DNA of 63,079 nucleotides. Source: Candidatus Latescibacterota bacterium (lineage in GTDB: Bacteria > Krumholzibacteriota > Krumholzibacteriia > WVZY01). Of this stretch, positions 38,841-47,874 are shown one piece after another. The DNA is taken from positions 1 to 63,079 of the forward strand of contig WVZY01000069.1 in NCBI GenBank assembly GCA_011772205.1, given 5' to 3'. The notes below the pieces were generated by a model. It did no database searches. It was not told the DNA's origin and saw nothing but the letters and a program-made list of their open reading frames with translations. Within the stretch, counting starts at the first letter, position 1. Each line of letters opens with the position of its first letter. The position numbers and the translations under genes are program-made.

Positions 38841-40577
38841 ATGAAATTCACGCTCGTGGTACTATTCCTCCTCCTTGCCGGAGCGCAGGGCAGTTTTGGA
38901 GCCGATCTGCAAAGCCGGGAGGAAGTGACTGAACTCACCGATGCTGTAGACAAGTTGTTTAGGGAGTGGGATGTGCCCGGCTCCCCGGGTGGCGCTGTCA
39001 TATTGACCGATGGCGGCGAAATAATACTCAAGCGCTGCTACGGGCTCGCCGACATCGAGCACGGTATTCCGATCACGCCTGAGACATGTTTCGAGCTGGC
39101 CTCGGTTTCCAAGCCCTTTACCGCCTTCGGTGTGCTTCTCCTGGAGCAGGCGGGCAAACTGACCCTCAACGACGATATCCGCAAGTATCTCCCTGAGCTG
39201 AAGGACTATGGTTCGCCGATTACCATCGCGGATCTCCTTCACCACACGAGCGGTCTCTCCGACTGGGTTCGCGTGCGTCCCTACGCAGGGCAATACGGAA
39301 GAAGCGGGTTCGGGATAGAGGAGCTCTTGAACCTTGTGGCGCGCCAGCGGGTTCTGGAATTCGAGCCCGGCTCGAAGTGGTCATACAGCAACACGAATTA
39401 CGCGCTGTTGGCCGAGATCATTGCCCGTGTTACGGGAAGATCCTTCGGTGAGTGGATGCAAGATAATGTCTTCGAGCCGCTGGCCATGCACGACACATCG
39501 TTCCCGGCAAACGGCAAGCGCATACTCCCAAACCGGGCAAACGCTTATCACCGCAGTTCCGCCGGTGAGCCCGTCCGAAGCCTCGTGGAGGCATTCGAGA
39601 TTCCGGGATCTGCTCACGCTTTCTCGACTATCGACGATATGGCAAAGTGGATCGACAATCTTCGGACGGGCCGGGTGGTTGGTCTCGACATCGTGGAGAA
39701 AATGCGGAAGAAAACCACGCTAACGACTGGAGAGCAATCGTTTTATGGCGCAGGGCTGGGGATCGGATCGTACCGCGGTATCCGAACGGCCGGGCACTCC
39801 GGTCAGACTGGGGCGTTCAAGACCGAGTTGGTATACTGCCCTGACATCGAAGTCGGTATCGCCGTGGTTGGAAACGCCGGGTGGTTGCAGGCGGATGATA
39901 TTTCACGCCGCATTCTCGATCTCTATTTGGGAGACGAACTGGAGCAGCTTCCCGAGGCTGCGGCGGTTGGAGCCGAGGAACCGGATGAAGCTTCGTCTTA
40001 TGATATGGACCCCGCAGAGTATGAACGTTTTCTCGGAGGCTACCGGCTCGATGCGGATCCATCCGTTCTCTTCGCCGTTGCGCGCGAAGGGAAATGGCTC
40101 GTGGGGGCAATCGTCGGGAAAGGCTTGGACTTTTTCCGGCCGTTAGCAGAGTCGGAGTTCGAAAACCGGCACCAAAACTGCCGACTGACTTTTTTCGGCG
40201 GGGAAGACAAGGAACGTGCAACGGAGCGTGTGCTGGTCATCCTCCGTGGCAAGGAGATGTGGGCGACCCGCGTACAACTTCCTGACGACCCCCGTTGGCT
40301 CGACGAATGCGTGGGATTTTACTACAGCGATGAGATCGAAGCGGCATACGAGATCGTCAGGGAATCCGATGGCCTTGCCGTCCACCTACCCAACTCGAAG
40401 AGCCGTCCGATTCACCCAATAGAGGCCGATCTACTTGCGGGAGGCATAGGGATACTAACATTCCTTCGCAGCGATAAGGGTGACGTCGTCGGGTTCGACT
40501 TCGGGGAACCGGAAGACCTGGGCGCGCGATTGATCCGCTTTGCACGGTACGAGCGGTCCAACTTGCCAAAATCCTAA
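38841..40577 (+). CDS. Beta-lactamase-family serine hydrolase with C-terminal lipocalin-like region
   Basis: The 578-residue exported protein has a signal peptide (about 1-20). Its catalytic domain (about 30-370) carries SVSK (88-91), YSNTNY and HSGQTG, a complete set for a class C/esterase-type enzyme. The second half (about 395-575) looks like one or two beta-barrel regions often attached to these hydrolases (FLGGYRLDADPSVLFAV, GFYYSDEIEAAYEI). GGAGGT precedes the ATG. Substrate unknown; probably a peptidase or esterase in the periplasm. Confidence 0.9.
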   Translation: MKFTLVVLFLLLAGAQGSFGADLQSREEVTELTDAVDKLFREWDVPGSPGGAVILTDGGEIILKRCYGLADIEHGIPITPETCFELASVSKPFTAFGVLLLEQAGKLTLNDDIRKYLPELKDYGSPITIADLLHHTSGLSDWVRVRPYAGQYGRSGFGIEELLNLVARQRVLEFEPGSKWSYSNTNYALLAEIIARVTGRSFGEWMQDNVFEPLAMHDTSFPANGKRILPNRANAYHRSSAGEPVRSLVEAFEIPGSAHAFSTIDDMAKWIDNLRTGRVVGLDIVEKMRKKTTLTTGEQSFYGAGLGIGSYRGIRTAGHSGQTGAFKTELVYCPDIEVGIAVVGNAGWLQADDISRRILDLYLGDELEQLPEAAAVGAEEPDEASSYDMDPAEYERFLGGYRLDADPSVLFAVAREGKWLVGAIVGKGLDFFRPLAESEFENRHQNCRLTFFGGEDKERATERVLVILRGKEMWATRVQLPDDPRWLDECVGFYYSDEIEAAYEIVRESDGLAVHLPNSKSRPIHPIEADLLAGGIGILTFLRSDKGDVVGFDFGEPEDLGARLIRFARYERSNLPKS

Positions 40578-40599
40578 CTACAAAAGTGGATCGCTCCTG

Positions 40600-40730
40600 A
40601 GGGGGCACGTCAGGTTCTAGTGCGAAAAAGACGCTTAAAAAATTGGAGAAGAAATAGATCAGTTGATCTCGTAAGGCAATAATGCTCAACCGACCGGCAA
40701 TCGCTTTTATGATAAAGTGTTGCATCAAAC
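40600..40730 (-). repeat. IS 3'-flank repeat, second copy at 62.6 kb
   Basis: On the minus strand TTTGATGCAACACTT, ATCAT and CGGTCGGTTGAG occur in the same order as at about 62600-62660, where they lie beyond the end of an IS transposase. This is therefore probably a solo IS end with no transposase attached. Confidence 0.5.
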
Positions 40731-40871
40731 GATCTCGACGGCACCAGGATCAAAAAAGGCGCCTGGCTGATCGCGGTCCGCAACGTCGGTAACAACTTGC
40801 GGGGCAAGACCGAGCGCGGCAAATTGACCGGATTCAGCATCCGTGGAGGCGCCTCGCGGGCGGGTATCTGA
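40731..40871 (+). pseudogene. Possible C-terminal fragment of an unknown gene
   Basis: Immediately after the IS-end repeat, one frame stays open for about 45 codons (DLDGTRIKKGAWLIAVRNVG and onwards) to a TGA at 40871, with codon use like real genes. There is no start or ribosome binding site. It may be the tail of a gene cut by the IS. Family not recognised. Confidence 0.3.
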
Positions 40872-41018
40872 CTGCCGTCAATCGCTGCTTTATTGCGTCG
40901 CGAAAATTGTTGTATTTTGGCCTGGGTCGCATAGTCTCTTATTCTTGGTAATGGAGGTTTCTTGGAACATAGGTGCGTTGGGGAAGGCAAGATCAAGGCA
41001 CTTTAACTGGTACCTAAT

Positions 41019-41942
41019 ATGAATGACTCGACCATCGTTGTGGCGGGAGCTACAGGTAATCTCGGCGGACGCATCGCGAGAGCTTTGCGCGAACGGGGAG
41101 CCAGCGTAAGAGCGCTTGTTCGCCACGGCACTGCGCTAGACAAGATTGAGCGACTGCAGAAGCTCGGCGTGGCGATTGCCAGGATCGACTTGAGCAACGC
41201 TTCCGAAGTGATACCGGCATGCTCGGGTGCGTCCTGTGTGGTGTCGGCGCTGCAGGGATTGCGGGACGTGATCGTGGAAAAGCAAACGGCTCTGCTCGAC
41301 GCTGCGATCAAGGCTGGCGTGCCGCGTTTTATTCCATCCGACTACTCGATCGATTTCACCAAGTTTCCACCCGGAGAGAATCGCAATCTCGATCTGCGCC
41401 GAGATTTCCACAAACGTCTGGATAAGACGTCGATTTCAGCGACCACGATCTTCAACGGTGCGTTTGCCGATATGCTGACCGGTCAGATGCCGCTCATTCT
41501 CTTCAAACTGAAGCGAGTTCTCTATTGGGGGGATGCGGACCAGCGCATGGACTTCACGACGATAGACGACACGGCCGCATTCACGGCGAGCGCAGCTCTC
41601 GATCCGTCCACCCCTCGCATTCTACGAATCGCTGGCGATCAACTCAGCGCCCGGGAACTGACGGCGGTCGTGAGTGAGGTGACCGGAAAGAAGTTCCGCC
41701 TATTCCGCGCCGGAGGTCTGGGAATGCTCGGCATGCTCATCAAGGTTGCGCGCGTGGTTGTTCCCGGAGAGAAGAAACTTTACCCGGCATGGCAGGGCAT
41801 GCAATACATGCGCAACATGTTCAACGGCCGGGCAAAGCTAGAGCCGCTCGACAACGATCGCTATCCCAGTATGCGTTGGACAACTGCGCGGGATGTGCTC
41901 TCAGCCAGTCAAGCCAGCATTACTGCGTCGAAACAACGCTGA
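41019..41942 (+). CDS. NmrA-like NAD(P)-binding protein
   Basis: The 307-residue protein begins with a Rossmann strand and loop (VVAGATGNLGGRIARAL, Gly motif at residues 9-15) followed by a basic NADP-type region (RALVRHG). FIPSDYSIDF and the later substrate-binding half match NmrA/isoflavone-reductase-like atypical SDRs. Members are reductases or redox-sensing regulators; the substrate here is unknown. There is no signal peptide, so it is cytosolic. The ribosome binding site is weak. It stands alone between IS remnants. Confidence 0.88.
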   Translation: MNDSTIVVAGATGNLGGRIARALRERGASVRALVRHGTALDKIERLQKLGVAIARIDLSNASEVIPACSGASCVVSALQGLRDVIVEKQTALLDAAIKAGVPRFIPSDYSIDFTKFPPGENRNLDLRRDFHKRLDKTSISATTIFNGAFADMLTGQMPLILFKLKRVLYWGDADQRMDFTTIDDTAAFTASAALDPSTPRILRIAGDQLSARELTAVVSEVTGKKFRLFRAGGLGMLGMLIKVARVVVPGEKKLYPAWQGMQYMRNMFNGRAKLEPLDNDRYPSMRWTTARDVLSASQASITASKQR

Positions 41943-41954
41943 TCTGACCTTTCC

Positions 41955-42220
41955 CTTTTGAAAACTCGATCGGCCTTGCCAAATTTGCACTCTCGCCTGC
42001 TCTATTATATCATAGAATGCATGATGCTCATCCTCTGGCACAAAAGGGGATTCCGATACTACTTGTTATGAAAACGCCACCCGCGATGGCTGTGAAGACC
42101 GAGTGTGCCCAAAGAAGCCCGCGAGCTTATTCGTAGTATGTCTCAAAATGATCCACTTTGGGGCGCTCCAAGAGTACACAGTGAACTACTGAAACTCGGC
42201 ATTGAAGTAAGGCTGTGCGG
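41955..42220 (+). pseudogene. Integrase-core (rve) transposase remnant, internally deleted
   Basis: The block opens with the IS leader repeat (GAAAACTC ... TTGCCAAATTTGCAC, ATTATATCATAGAATGCATG). It jumps to WHKRGFRYYLL and, after two in-frame stops, to KEARELIRSMSQNDPLWGAP then RVHSELLKLGIEV, the middle of an rve-type transposase. The HTH start and catalytic core are missing. Confidence 0.7.
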
Positions 42221-42242
42221 TTCATAGGCATCCTTTCCACTA

Positions 42243-42919
42243 TTGTCTTATAGTTTTCCCATGGAGAGAGAGATTAGAGCACGTCTGAGATGGGTGAAGC
42301 TCCTCTCGGAGACAGGAAACGCCACGCTGGTCTGTCGCAGGTGTGGAGTGTCTCGCCCCACGCTGAGAAAGTGGCTGAGGCGGTTTGAAGAGGAGGGGGT
42401 CGAGGGGCTCATCTTTCGGAGCCGTCGGCCCACCAACTCTCCGCCGACCAAGATTCAATCGGAGCACGAGAAGTGGATTCTGGAACCGCGCCAGGAGCGG
42501 AAGCTCGGTGCCCGTCGCATCCAGACCGACCGAGGCCGGGAGTTCTTTGCTATGAAGTCCAGAAGCGGCTAATGGCATGGGGAATCAAGTGTCGGCCGAT
42601 CAAGCCTGGATCTCCCCATCTCAATGGCAAGGTCGAGCGTTCACAGAAAACGGACTTGGAGGAGTTTACGCAACCGTTGATCTCGCGAGCAGGGATCTCG
42701 AGACTCGCCTCGACGAATGGCAACACTATTACAACTGGGAACGTCCGCATGGGGCTCTGAACGGAAAGTCTCCTATGGACAAGTACTTCGAACTTATCCA
42801 CGAGACGCCATTCTGGGACGAAATCGAGGAGCTGTATGATCCGACAAAAGAGAGGGTCCAAGAACTACCAGGTCGAGCTAGCCCTTCGAAGACTCATGAA
42901 GTTGAAAGGATCTGTGTGA
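42243..42919 (+). pseudogene. IS481-like transposase, multiply broken
   Basis: The N-terminal HTH is intact (LVCRRCGVSRPTLRKWLRRF). At about 42523 the sequence jumps from LGARRIQ to TDRGREFF, deleting the first catalytic part. Frame changes then occur near 42548 (into YEVQKRLMAWGIK and HLNGKVERSQKTDLEEF, with the DDE Glu), near 42667 (into DEWQHYYNWERPHGALNGKS) and near 42862 (into NYQVELALRRLMKLKGSV and a stop at 42919). It is inactive. Confidence 0.8.
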
Positions 42920-43329
42920 ATCACACAATCCAGACCGCCCCCCATGTAGATTTCATTCCATCCGTGCTGTCCAAACATGCCACCCTGCCTTGGAACACAC
43001 GGGATTCCTCATACGAGTCAATAGCCAGAACTTTCAGAGAAGTGATTGAAATGGTCTACTGAGAGTTGGAGCCCAATCCGGTTCCGGCTCGCAACCCTTC
43101 GGAATGTTCCCCGAGTCCCTCAACCACCCCTGGGCAGCGGAGCACAGCGTCGGGAAGCCATAGGCAAACTCCTTGAGATTCGGTTCGGATACCGGGCATT
43201 GCAACACCATAACATATTCATTGGAGGGGAGTTGCGAGCCTTGCGACGGTTGGATGAAATCGGTGGACTAGTACACCAACCCAGGAAACAGCTTTCAGAA
43301 CCTGAGACTTCAACGCTGACAGTATTGTG

Positions 43330-43430
43330 CGCAAGATGATTTTAAGCATGCGATCTACGATATAGTGGAGCAAACGCAGGCACAAATTTGGCAACGCGGA
43401 TGGAGTTTTCAGAAGACCCATCAAGACACT
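43330..43430 (-). repeat. IS leader remnant
   Basis: The minus strand carries GAAAACTCCATCCG, TTGCCAAATTTG, ATCGCATGC and a short frame MLKIILRTILSALKS, the first codons of the same rve-type transposase seen in other copies. It is cut off after about 20 codons. Confidence 0.65.
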
Positions 43431-43444
43431 CTATCGTCGATCTT

Positions 43445-44143
43445 TCACTCTCGACGTTGGGCCCACGGCAATCCCATCGCCATCAGCATCCAACCTGCTA
43501 TGTAGAGCGGCCACCAGAATCCACCGGGCATGTATCCCTCCAGGCTATCGATTCCCGCCTCCAGCATGACGCTGAGTGCAGGCTGAAGGAAACTCACCAG
43601 GCAGAACACCGCCCCGATCAGAATGCCAGCTGCGCGTACTTTGCCGAAACGAGGAGTCGACGGCGAGACCAGGGCGCGCGCACCCCACACCGAGTACAAC
43701 GCGGCGATCAGCGCCGCGCAGACCCACGGACCGAGCCAGACCCAGGGTATAAGGAACAACACGTCCCATTCCAGCCAGGACATCGGCCAACCGATCGTCG
43801 CCTTGAGCCAGACGTAATAAAAGATGTCCCAGAGCCCGAAAAGGTACACGAACACCGCGAGGCGACGGACGAAGGTCGTTTGCGCAATGAGTGCAACGCT
43901 CACCAGCATCACCATCGCCGCCGTCTCGCGCCCCAGCTCGATCACCAGCAACGACGGCGTCATCAGTCTCACGGGGAATACGTGGAGAATGTCCTGGGGA
44001 TAAAGGAGCTTCCGCAGATATACGACCAGCGCGGCCTCGAAGTACGCCATGGCCACCGCAAATACGGTGAGCGAAATAAACAAGCCCTTGTCCACCGCTC
44101 TGTCAGGGCGCTGTGTGATTCTTTCAGTTGTTTCCTGTACCAA
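43445..44143 (-). CDS. Hypothetical integral membrane protein
   Basis: The 232-residue protein has six or more likely membrane segments (about 20-42, 62-80, 82-105, 112-128, 148-170, 185-205) and a Trp-rich loop (WLKATIGWPMSWLEWD). Its family is not recognised. It begins at TTG with GGAGCG about 10 nt upstream. The coding sequence is intact and GC-rich although surrounded by IS debris. Both flanks are IS leader remnants, so it may have been carried in by transposition (inference). Confidence 0.65.
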   Translation of the reverse strand: MVQETTERITQRPDRAVDKGLFISLTVFAVAMAYFEAALVVYLRKLLYPQDILHVFPVRLMTPSLLVIELGRETAAMVMLVSVALIAQTTFVRRLAVFVYLFGLWDIFYYVWLKATIGWPMSWLEWDVLFLIPWVWLGPWVCAALIAALYSVWGARALVSPSTPRFGKVRAAGILIGAVFCLVSFLQPALSVMLEAGIDSLEGYMPGGFWWPLYIAGWMLMAMGLPWAQRRE

Positions 44144-44244
44144 TAGAAGTGAACGCTCCCTTTGCGATCATTCGCTCAGGATGATCGGGCGATCATGAGA
44201 TCGCCGGCGATATCAACCGAGATGCCGAAACCGGTGCCTGTCCA

Positions 44245-44395
44245 TTCTAAAAACTCCGTCCCTCTTGCCATCTTTTCATTTACGCCGATTCCATTATACC
44301 ACAGACTCCATGCTTTTTATCATTCTGCGCACGCTCTTCTCGGCACTGAGGATGCACCGTGCGTCGGCCTCCCGGGAGAAATCAGTCAAAGAATC
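44245..44395 (+). repeat. IS leader remnant
   Basis: Contains AAAACTCCGTCC, CTTGCCATCTTTT, ATTATACCACAG and the short frame MLFIILRTLFSALRMHRASA, the degenerate start of the rve-type transposase. No later part is present. Confidence 0.65.
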
Positions 44396-44572
44396 CAAAA
44401 TCGATGCGGCTTTAGGAAGGGAAGGTTCAAGTCCGATTCTGGTCCCCGGGCCCGCCAGTCGTGCGAACCCGCACAGTCCTATTTGATTTGCCGACATGGG
44501 ATTCGAAACCGGGTCAATTCCGGGATCTCCTGCGTCCGCTGCGCCGCCGATCCTCGGGGGAGGTGCTACGAA

Positions 44573-45785
44573 TGAAACGACTACGTTTCTGTCTCGTTAT
44601 TGTGTTGGCCGCGCTTTCCGTGTCCACAATTGCTGCCCACGCCGCAGAGTGGCTCGTCAAACCGGACGGATCCGGAGACGCGCCAACAATACAGGCCGCA
44701 ATTGACTCGGCGAGCAACGGAGATGTGATACTGCTCGCAAACGGTGTCTTCACGGGGGATGGGAATCGCAACATTTTTATCATCAGGAAAAACATCACGA
44801 TCGAATCCCAGAGCGCAGAGCCGGAGAGCTGTATAATCGACTGCGAGGGCAGCGGCGAGGACCAGCGGTACGGCTTCCAACTATAAAACTATCACGCACT
44901 TGGTGTGGTCATGGAGGGATTTACCGTCACGAACGGCTATTCGGAAGCTCATGGCGGAGCCATTAACTGGTCCGCGAGTGCTAGTCCTCTCACGCTGAAC
45001 AACTGCGTGTTTTCGGCGAACACGGGAGATAACGGAAGCGGCATAAACGTCGGAATGTCCGGCGGGGGAACGCTCGTACTTGCCGATTGCGACTTTGTCG
45101 GAAACTTTTCCACAGCCGTGCATCTGCTTGAGGTAGGTGAGGTGCAGATAACGAACTGCAATTTTATTGGAAACACAGGGGGGATTTGCATAAATGAAAC
45201 TACCAATATCACCATCTCACACTGCACGTTTGCGGATAACCACGCTTACTATGGAGGCGGGATACTCTTTGGAAATGACTCAGCGGGATTGGTCACAAAC
45301 TGCATTTTTATCGGAAACGTCGCGAACTGGGGGGAGGTATCGGTTGCGACGACTCTTCCCCCATCATTGAAAGTTGCACGTTCTATGCGAACCGAGCTGA
45401 AGACAGCGGAGGCGGTGTGCGGAGTTTAGCCTTATTCGGGGAGGCGGCCGTTACCATATCCAAAACCATAATCGCCTCGAGTACCAATGGCGGTGCAGTC
45501 GCCTGCGCGGGAACGGGAACCGCCACGCTTAACGTTTGTGATGTCTACGGGAATACGGGGGGTGACTGGGTCGACTGCATCAGTGGGCAGCTTGGCGTTG
45601 ACGGGAATATTTCTGAATCTCCGCTTTTCTGTGATACCGCAAGTGGCGATCTCACGCTCCACGAAGATTCTCCGTGTTTGCCCGAAAACAACGACAGCGG
45701 CGCAGAGGTCTCAACCGGTGTCTACTTTGTCCGTCTCGAGGCGCGTGGCCAGGTGGTGACGAGGAAGGTTGTGTTATTGCGCTGA
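44573..45785 (+). pseudogene. Secreted parallel beta-helix protein gene, broken
   Basis: The start is intact: ATG, signal peptide (ending AAHA) and WLVKPDGSGDAPTIQAAIDS, typical of right-handed beta-helix (pectate-lyase-like) exported proteins. Three lesions follow. An in-frame TAA (44884-44886) interrupts RYGFQL/NYHALGVVMEGF. A frame change in a G6 run (about 45329-45334) moves NWGE to GGGIGCDDSSPIIESCTF. Near 45690 the helix end (CLPENN) is joined directly to the last ~27 residues of a FlgD-like sorting domain (VSTGVYFVRLEARGQ, then KVVLLR). It is probably non-functional. Confidence 0.8.
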
Positions 45786-45994
45786 ATCCGTCCTCTGTGG
45801 CCATTGCACCGCATCGCCACCTCCAGTGTGCACCTCAACCGGCTCGGAGTGAGTGGGGAGGAGGTGACGCAGACACGTCAATCTTGAAGATGTTATTGTA
45901 TTCGTGTCGTCCCTGTAGTACCATCATCGCCAGAACCGCCCCATTTAACAGCCAACTTCCATCCAACGCCTCGCACTCATTGCTGTTGGGGTTG

Positions 45995-46340
45995 TTTCTT
46001 TTGAAAACTCCGCCCTCCTTGCCATCTTTGCGCTAACTCTTGCTCTATTATATTATGGAATGCATGACACTCATCCTCATACGCACATTCTTCTCTGCGC
46101 TGAGGTCGCACCATGCGTCCACCTTGGAAAACGTGGCCCTACGTCATCAACTTGATATCTTACAAGGAAATACGAAGAAGCCTCGCGCACGAATCGGGAC
46201 AGGTTCCTTTGGGTTATTCTCACCAGAATCTGGAGCGATTGGCGAGAACAGCTGAATCTCGTCAAATCCGAAACAGTTATCAGTCGGCACAGCCGTCCCT
46301 TCTTGATTGGATGTAGTTTTCAGGAGGAACACCGGAAGGT
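45995..46340 (+). pseudogene. Transposase N-terminal remnant, frameshifted
   Basis: After the shared IS leader, the frame MTLILIRTFFSALRSHHAST-LENVALRHQLDILQGN runs into a frameshift near 46195. The next frame gives FLWVILTRIWSDWREQLN then LVKSETVISRH, the usual rve-type transposase continuation, before homology stops at about 46316. This is the longest N-terminal copy in the window. Confidence 0.75.
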
Positions 46341-46482
46341 TTCTCGGTTTTTTGCAGGGTGTAAATATACCAGACCTCCATCGACACTTTGTGTTAAATT
46401 AATATTACCGCAAGGAGGTCATATGCTGGGGTAGACGGCGCAGTAATCGACGAACTTCGCAAACAAGCATTAGGAGGATAGA

Positions 46483-47547
46483 ATGCATCTATCACAAATC
46501 AAGAAGATTGCGGCCGCTGCAACGCTGCTCATGTGTACCGGCGTTGTCGTTTCCGCCGCCGAGTTGGAAGTGGTAGCGGAGTCCAAGCTGCAATGGACGG
46601 GGATCGCGGTCACCGACGATCACAAAATCTTCGTCAACTTTCCGCGCTGGTCCCCGGCGGTGACGATCTCGGTCGCGCGATTGGATTCCTTGGGCGCGGC
46701 TCAACCGTTCCCATCAGCTTCCTGGAACAGCTGGAAAATGGGCGAGCCGGTGCGCGAGGACGCCTTCGTCGCCGTACAGAGTGTTGTGCGCGATGCGCGC
46801 AACCGCATCTGGGTGCTCGATACAGGCAATCCTTACTTTATGGGAGTGGTTGCTGGCGGCGCGCGGCTATTCTGCTTCTCCTCGGATACCGGCAGAGAGC
46901 TGCAACGTTTTTCGTTCGGTCCCGATATCGCGCGCCAGGGTACCTATCTCAACGATGTACGTCTTGACCTGGAGCATGATCACGCCTACATCACCGACTC
47001 CGGCGAAGGGGGATTGATCGTCCTCGACTTGCATAACGGCATCACCCGCCGCCTTCTGGACGGCCACCCCGCAGTGCTGGCTGAAGATACGGATGTCACC
47101 ATCGGAGAACAACCGTGGAAAATAGCGGGACAGACGCCCCGCGTGCATTCGGACGGAATTGCCTACGTCCCGAAGCGCGACCACGTCTACTTCCAGGCGC
47201 TCACCGGCCGAACGCTTTACGCTATCGACGCCGCAATCCTGCGAGACACGGAAGCGTCGGCGGAAAAAGTCGCCGCAGCCGTAAAAGCCGTGCTGAAGCA
47301 CCGTCCCGTAGACGGCATTTTGGCCGGTCCCGACGGCGCTATATACCTGAGTAATCTGGAGCAGAGCGCCATCGACCGCTGGTCGCCGGGCGCCGAGGTC
47401 GAAAGGTTGGTTGGTGATGAACGGCTGGTCTGGCCCGACAGCTTCAGCCTGACCGCCGACGGCTGGCTCCATGTCGCGACCAGCCAGATCCATCTAGGAC
47501 CGCAGCCGGATACACCGTATTTGGTTTTACGGATCAAGGTGTACTAG
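46483..47547 (+). CDS. Major royal jelly/Yellow-family protein, secreted
   Basis: This 354-residue exported protein has a signal peptide (about 1-26). The six-bladed propeller pattern of the MRJP/Yellow family follows: WTGIAVTDDHKIFVNFPRW, VRDARNRIWVLDTGN, YLNDVRLDLEHDHAYITDSG and SDGIAYVPKRDHVYFQALTG. Bacterial members are uncharacterised; insect relatives include melanin-pathway proteins. AGGAGG precedes the ATG. It is GC-rich, intact and flanked by IS leader remnants on both sides, so horizontal acquisition is possible. Confidence 0.88.
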   Translation: MHLSQIKKIAAAATLLMCTGVVVSAAELEVVAESKLQWTGIAVTDDHKIFVNFPRWSPAVTISVARLDSLGAAQPFPSASWNSWKMGEPVREDAFVAVQSVVRDARNRIWVLDTGNPYFMGVVAGGARLFCFSSDTGRELQRFSFGPDIARQGTYLNDVRLDLEHDHAYITDSGEGGLIVLDLHNGITRRLLDGHPAVLAEDTDVTIGEQPWKIAGQTPRVHSDGIAYVPKRDHVYFQALTGRTLYAIDAAILRDTEASAEKVAAAVKAVLKHRPVDGILAGPDGAIYLSNLEQSAIDRWSPGAEVERLVGDERLVWPDSFSLTADGWLHVATSQIHLGPQPDTPYLVLRIKVY

Positions 47548-47555
47548 TCGCAGTT

Positions 47556-47710
47556 TTTGAAAACTCCTTCCACCTTGCCATGTTTGCAGTTACGTTCGTT
47601 ATATCATACATCGCATGCTTGCAATCATCTTACGCGCAATTTTGTCAGCCTCGAAGTCTCACCGTGCGTTGACCTTAGAAAACTTGGCGCTACGTCACAT
47701 GAAGTGAGCC
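47556..47710 (+). repeat. IS leader remnant
   Basis: TTTGAAAACTCCTTCC, CTTGCCATGTTTG, ATATCATACATCGCATGC and a short frame MLAIILRAILSASKSHRALT-LENLALRH, then loss of homology. Confidence 0.7.
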
Positions 47711-47874
47711 AAATCAAGATTCTATAATCTACAGTTGACAGTGAACCAGTTAGTTGAGACAATATTAAAGGCTCACGCAAGCGGTTCAGTTCGCGAGACG
47801 AGCGGATTCCAAGAATAAAAGAATGCCTGCCGGAACCCTCGGATGGCCCAGGCTATTCTCGAGGGGATTCTTTC

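Noticed and set aside
42243-42572. Stand-alone HTH regulator
   Set aside because: The continuation in other frames is clearly a broken IS481-like transposase.
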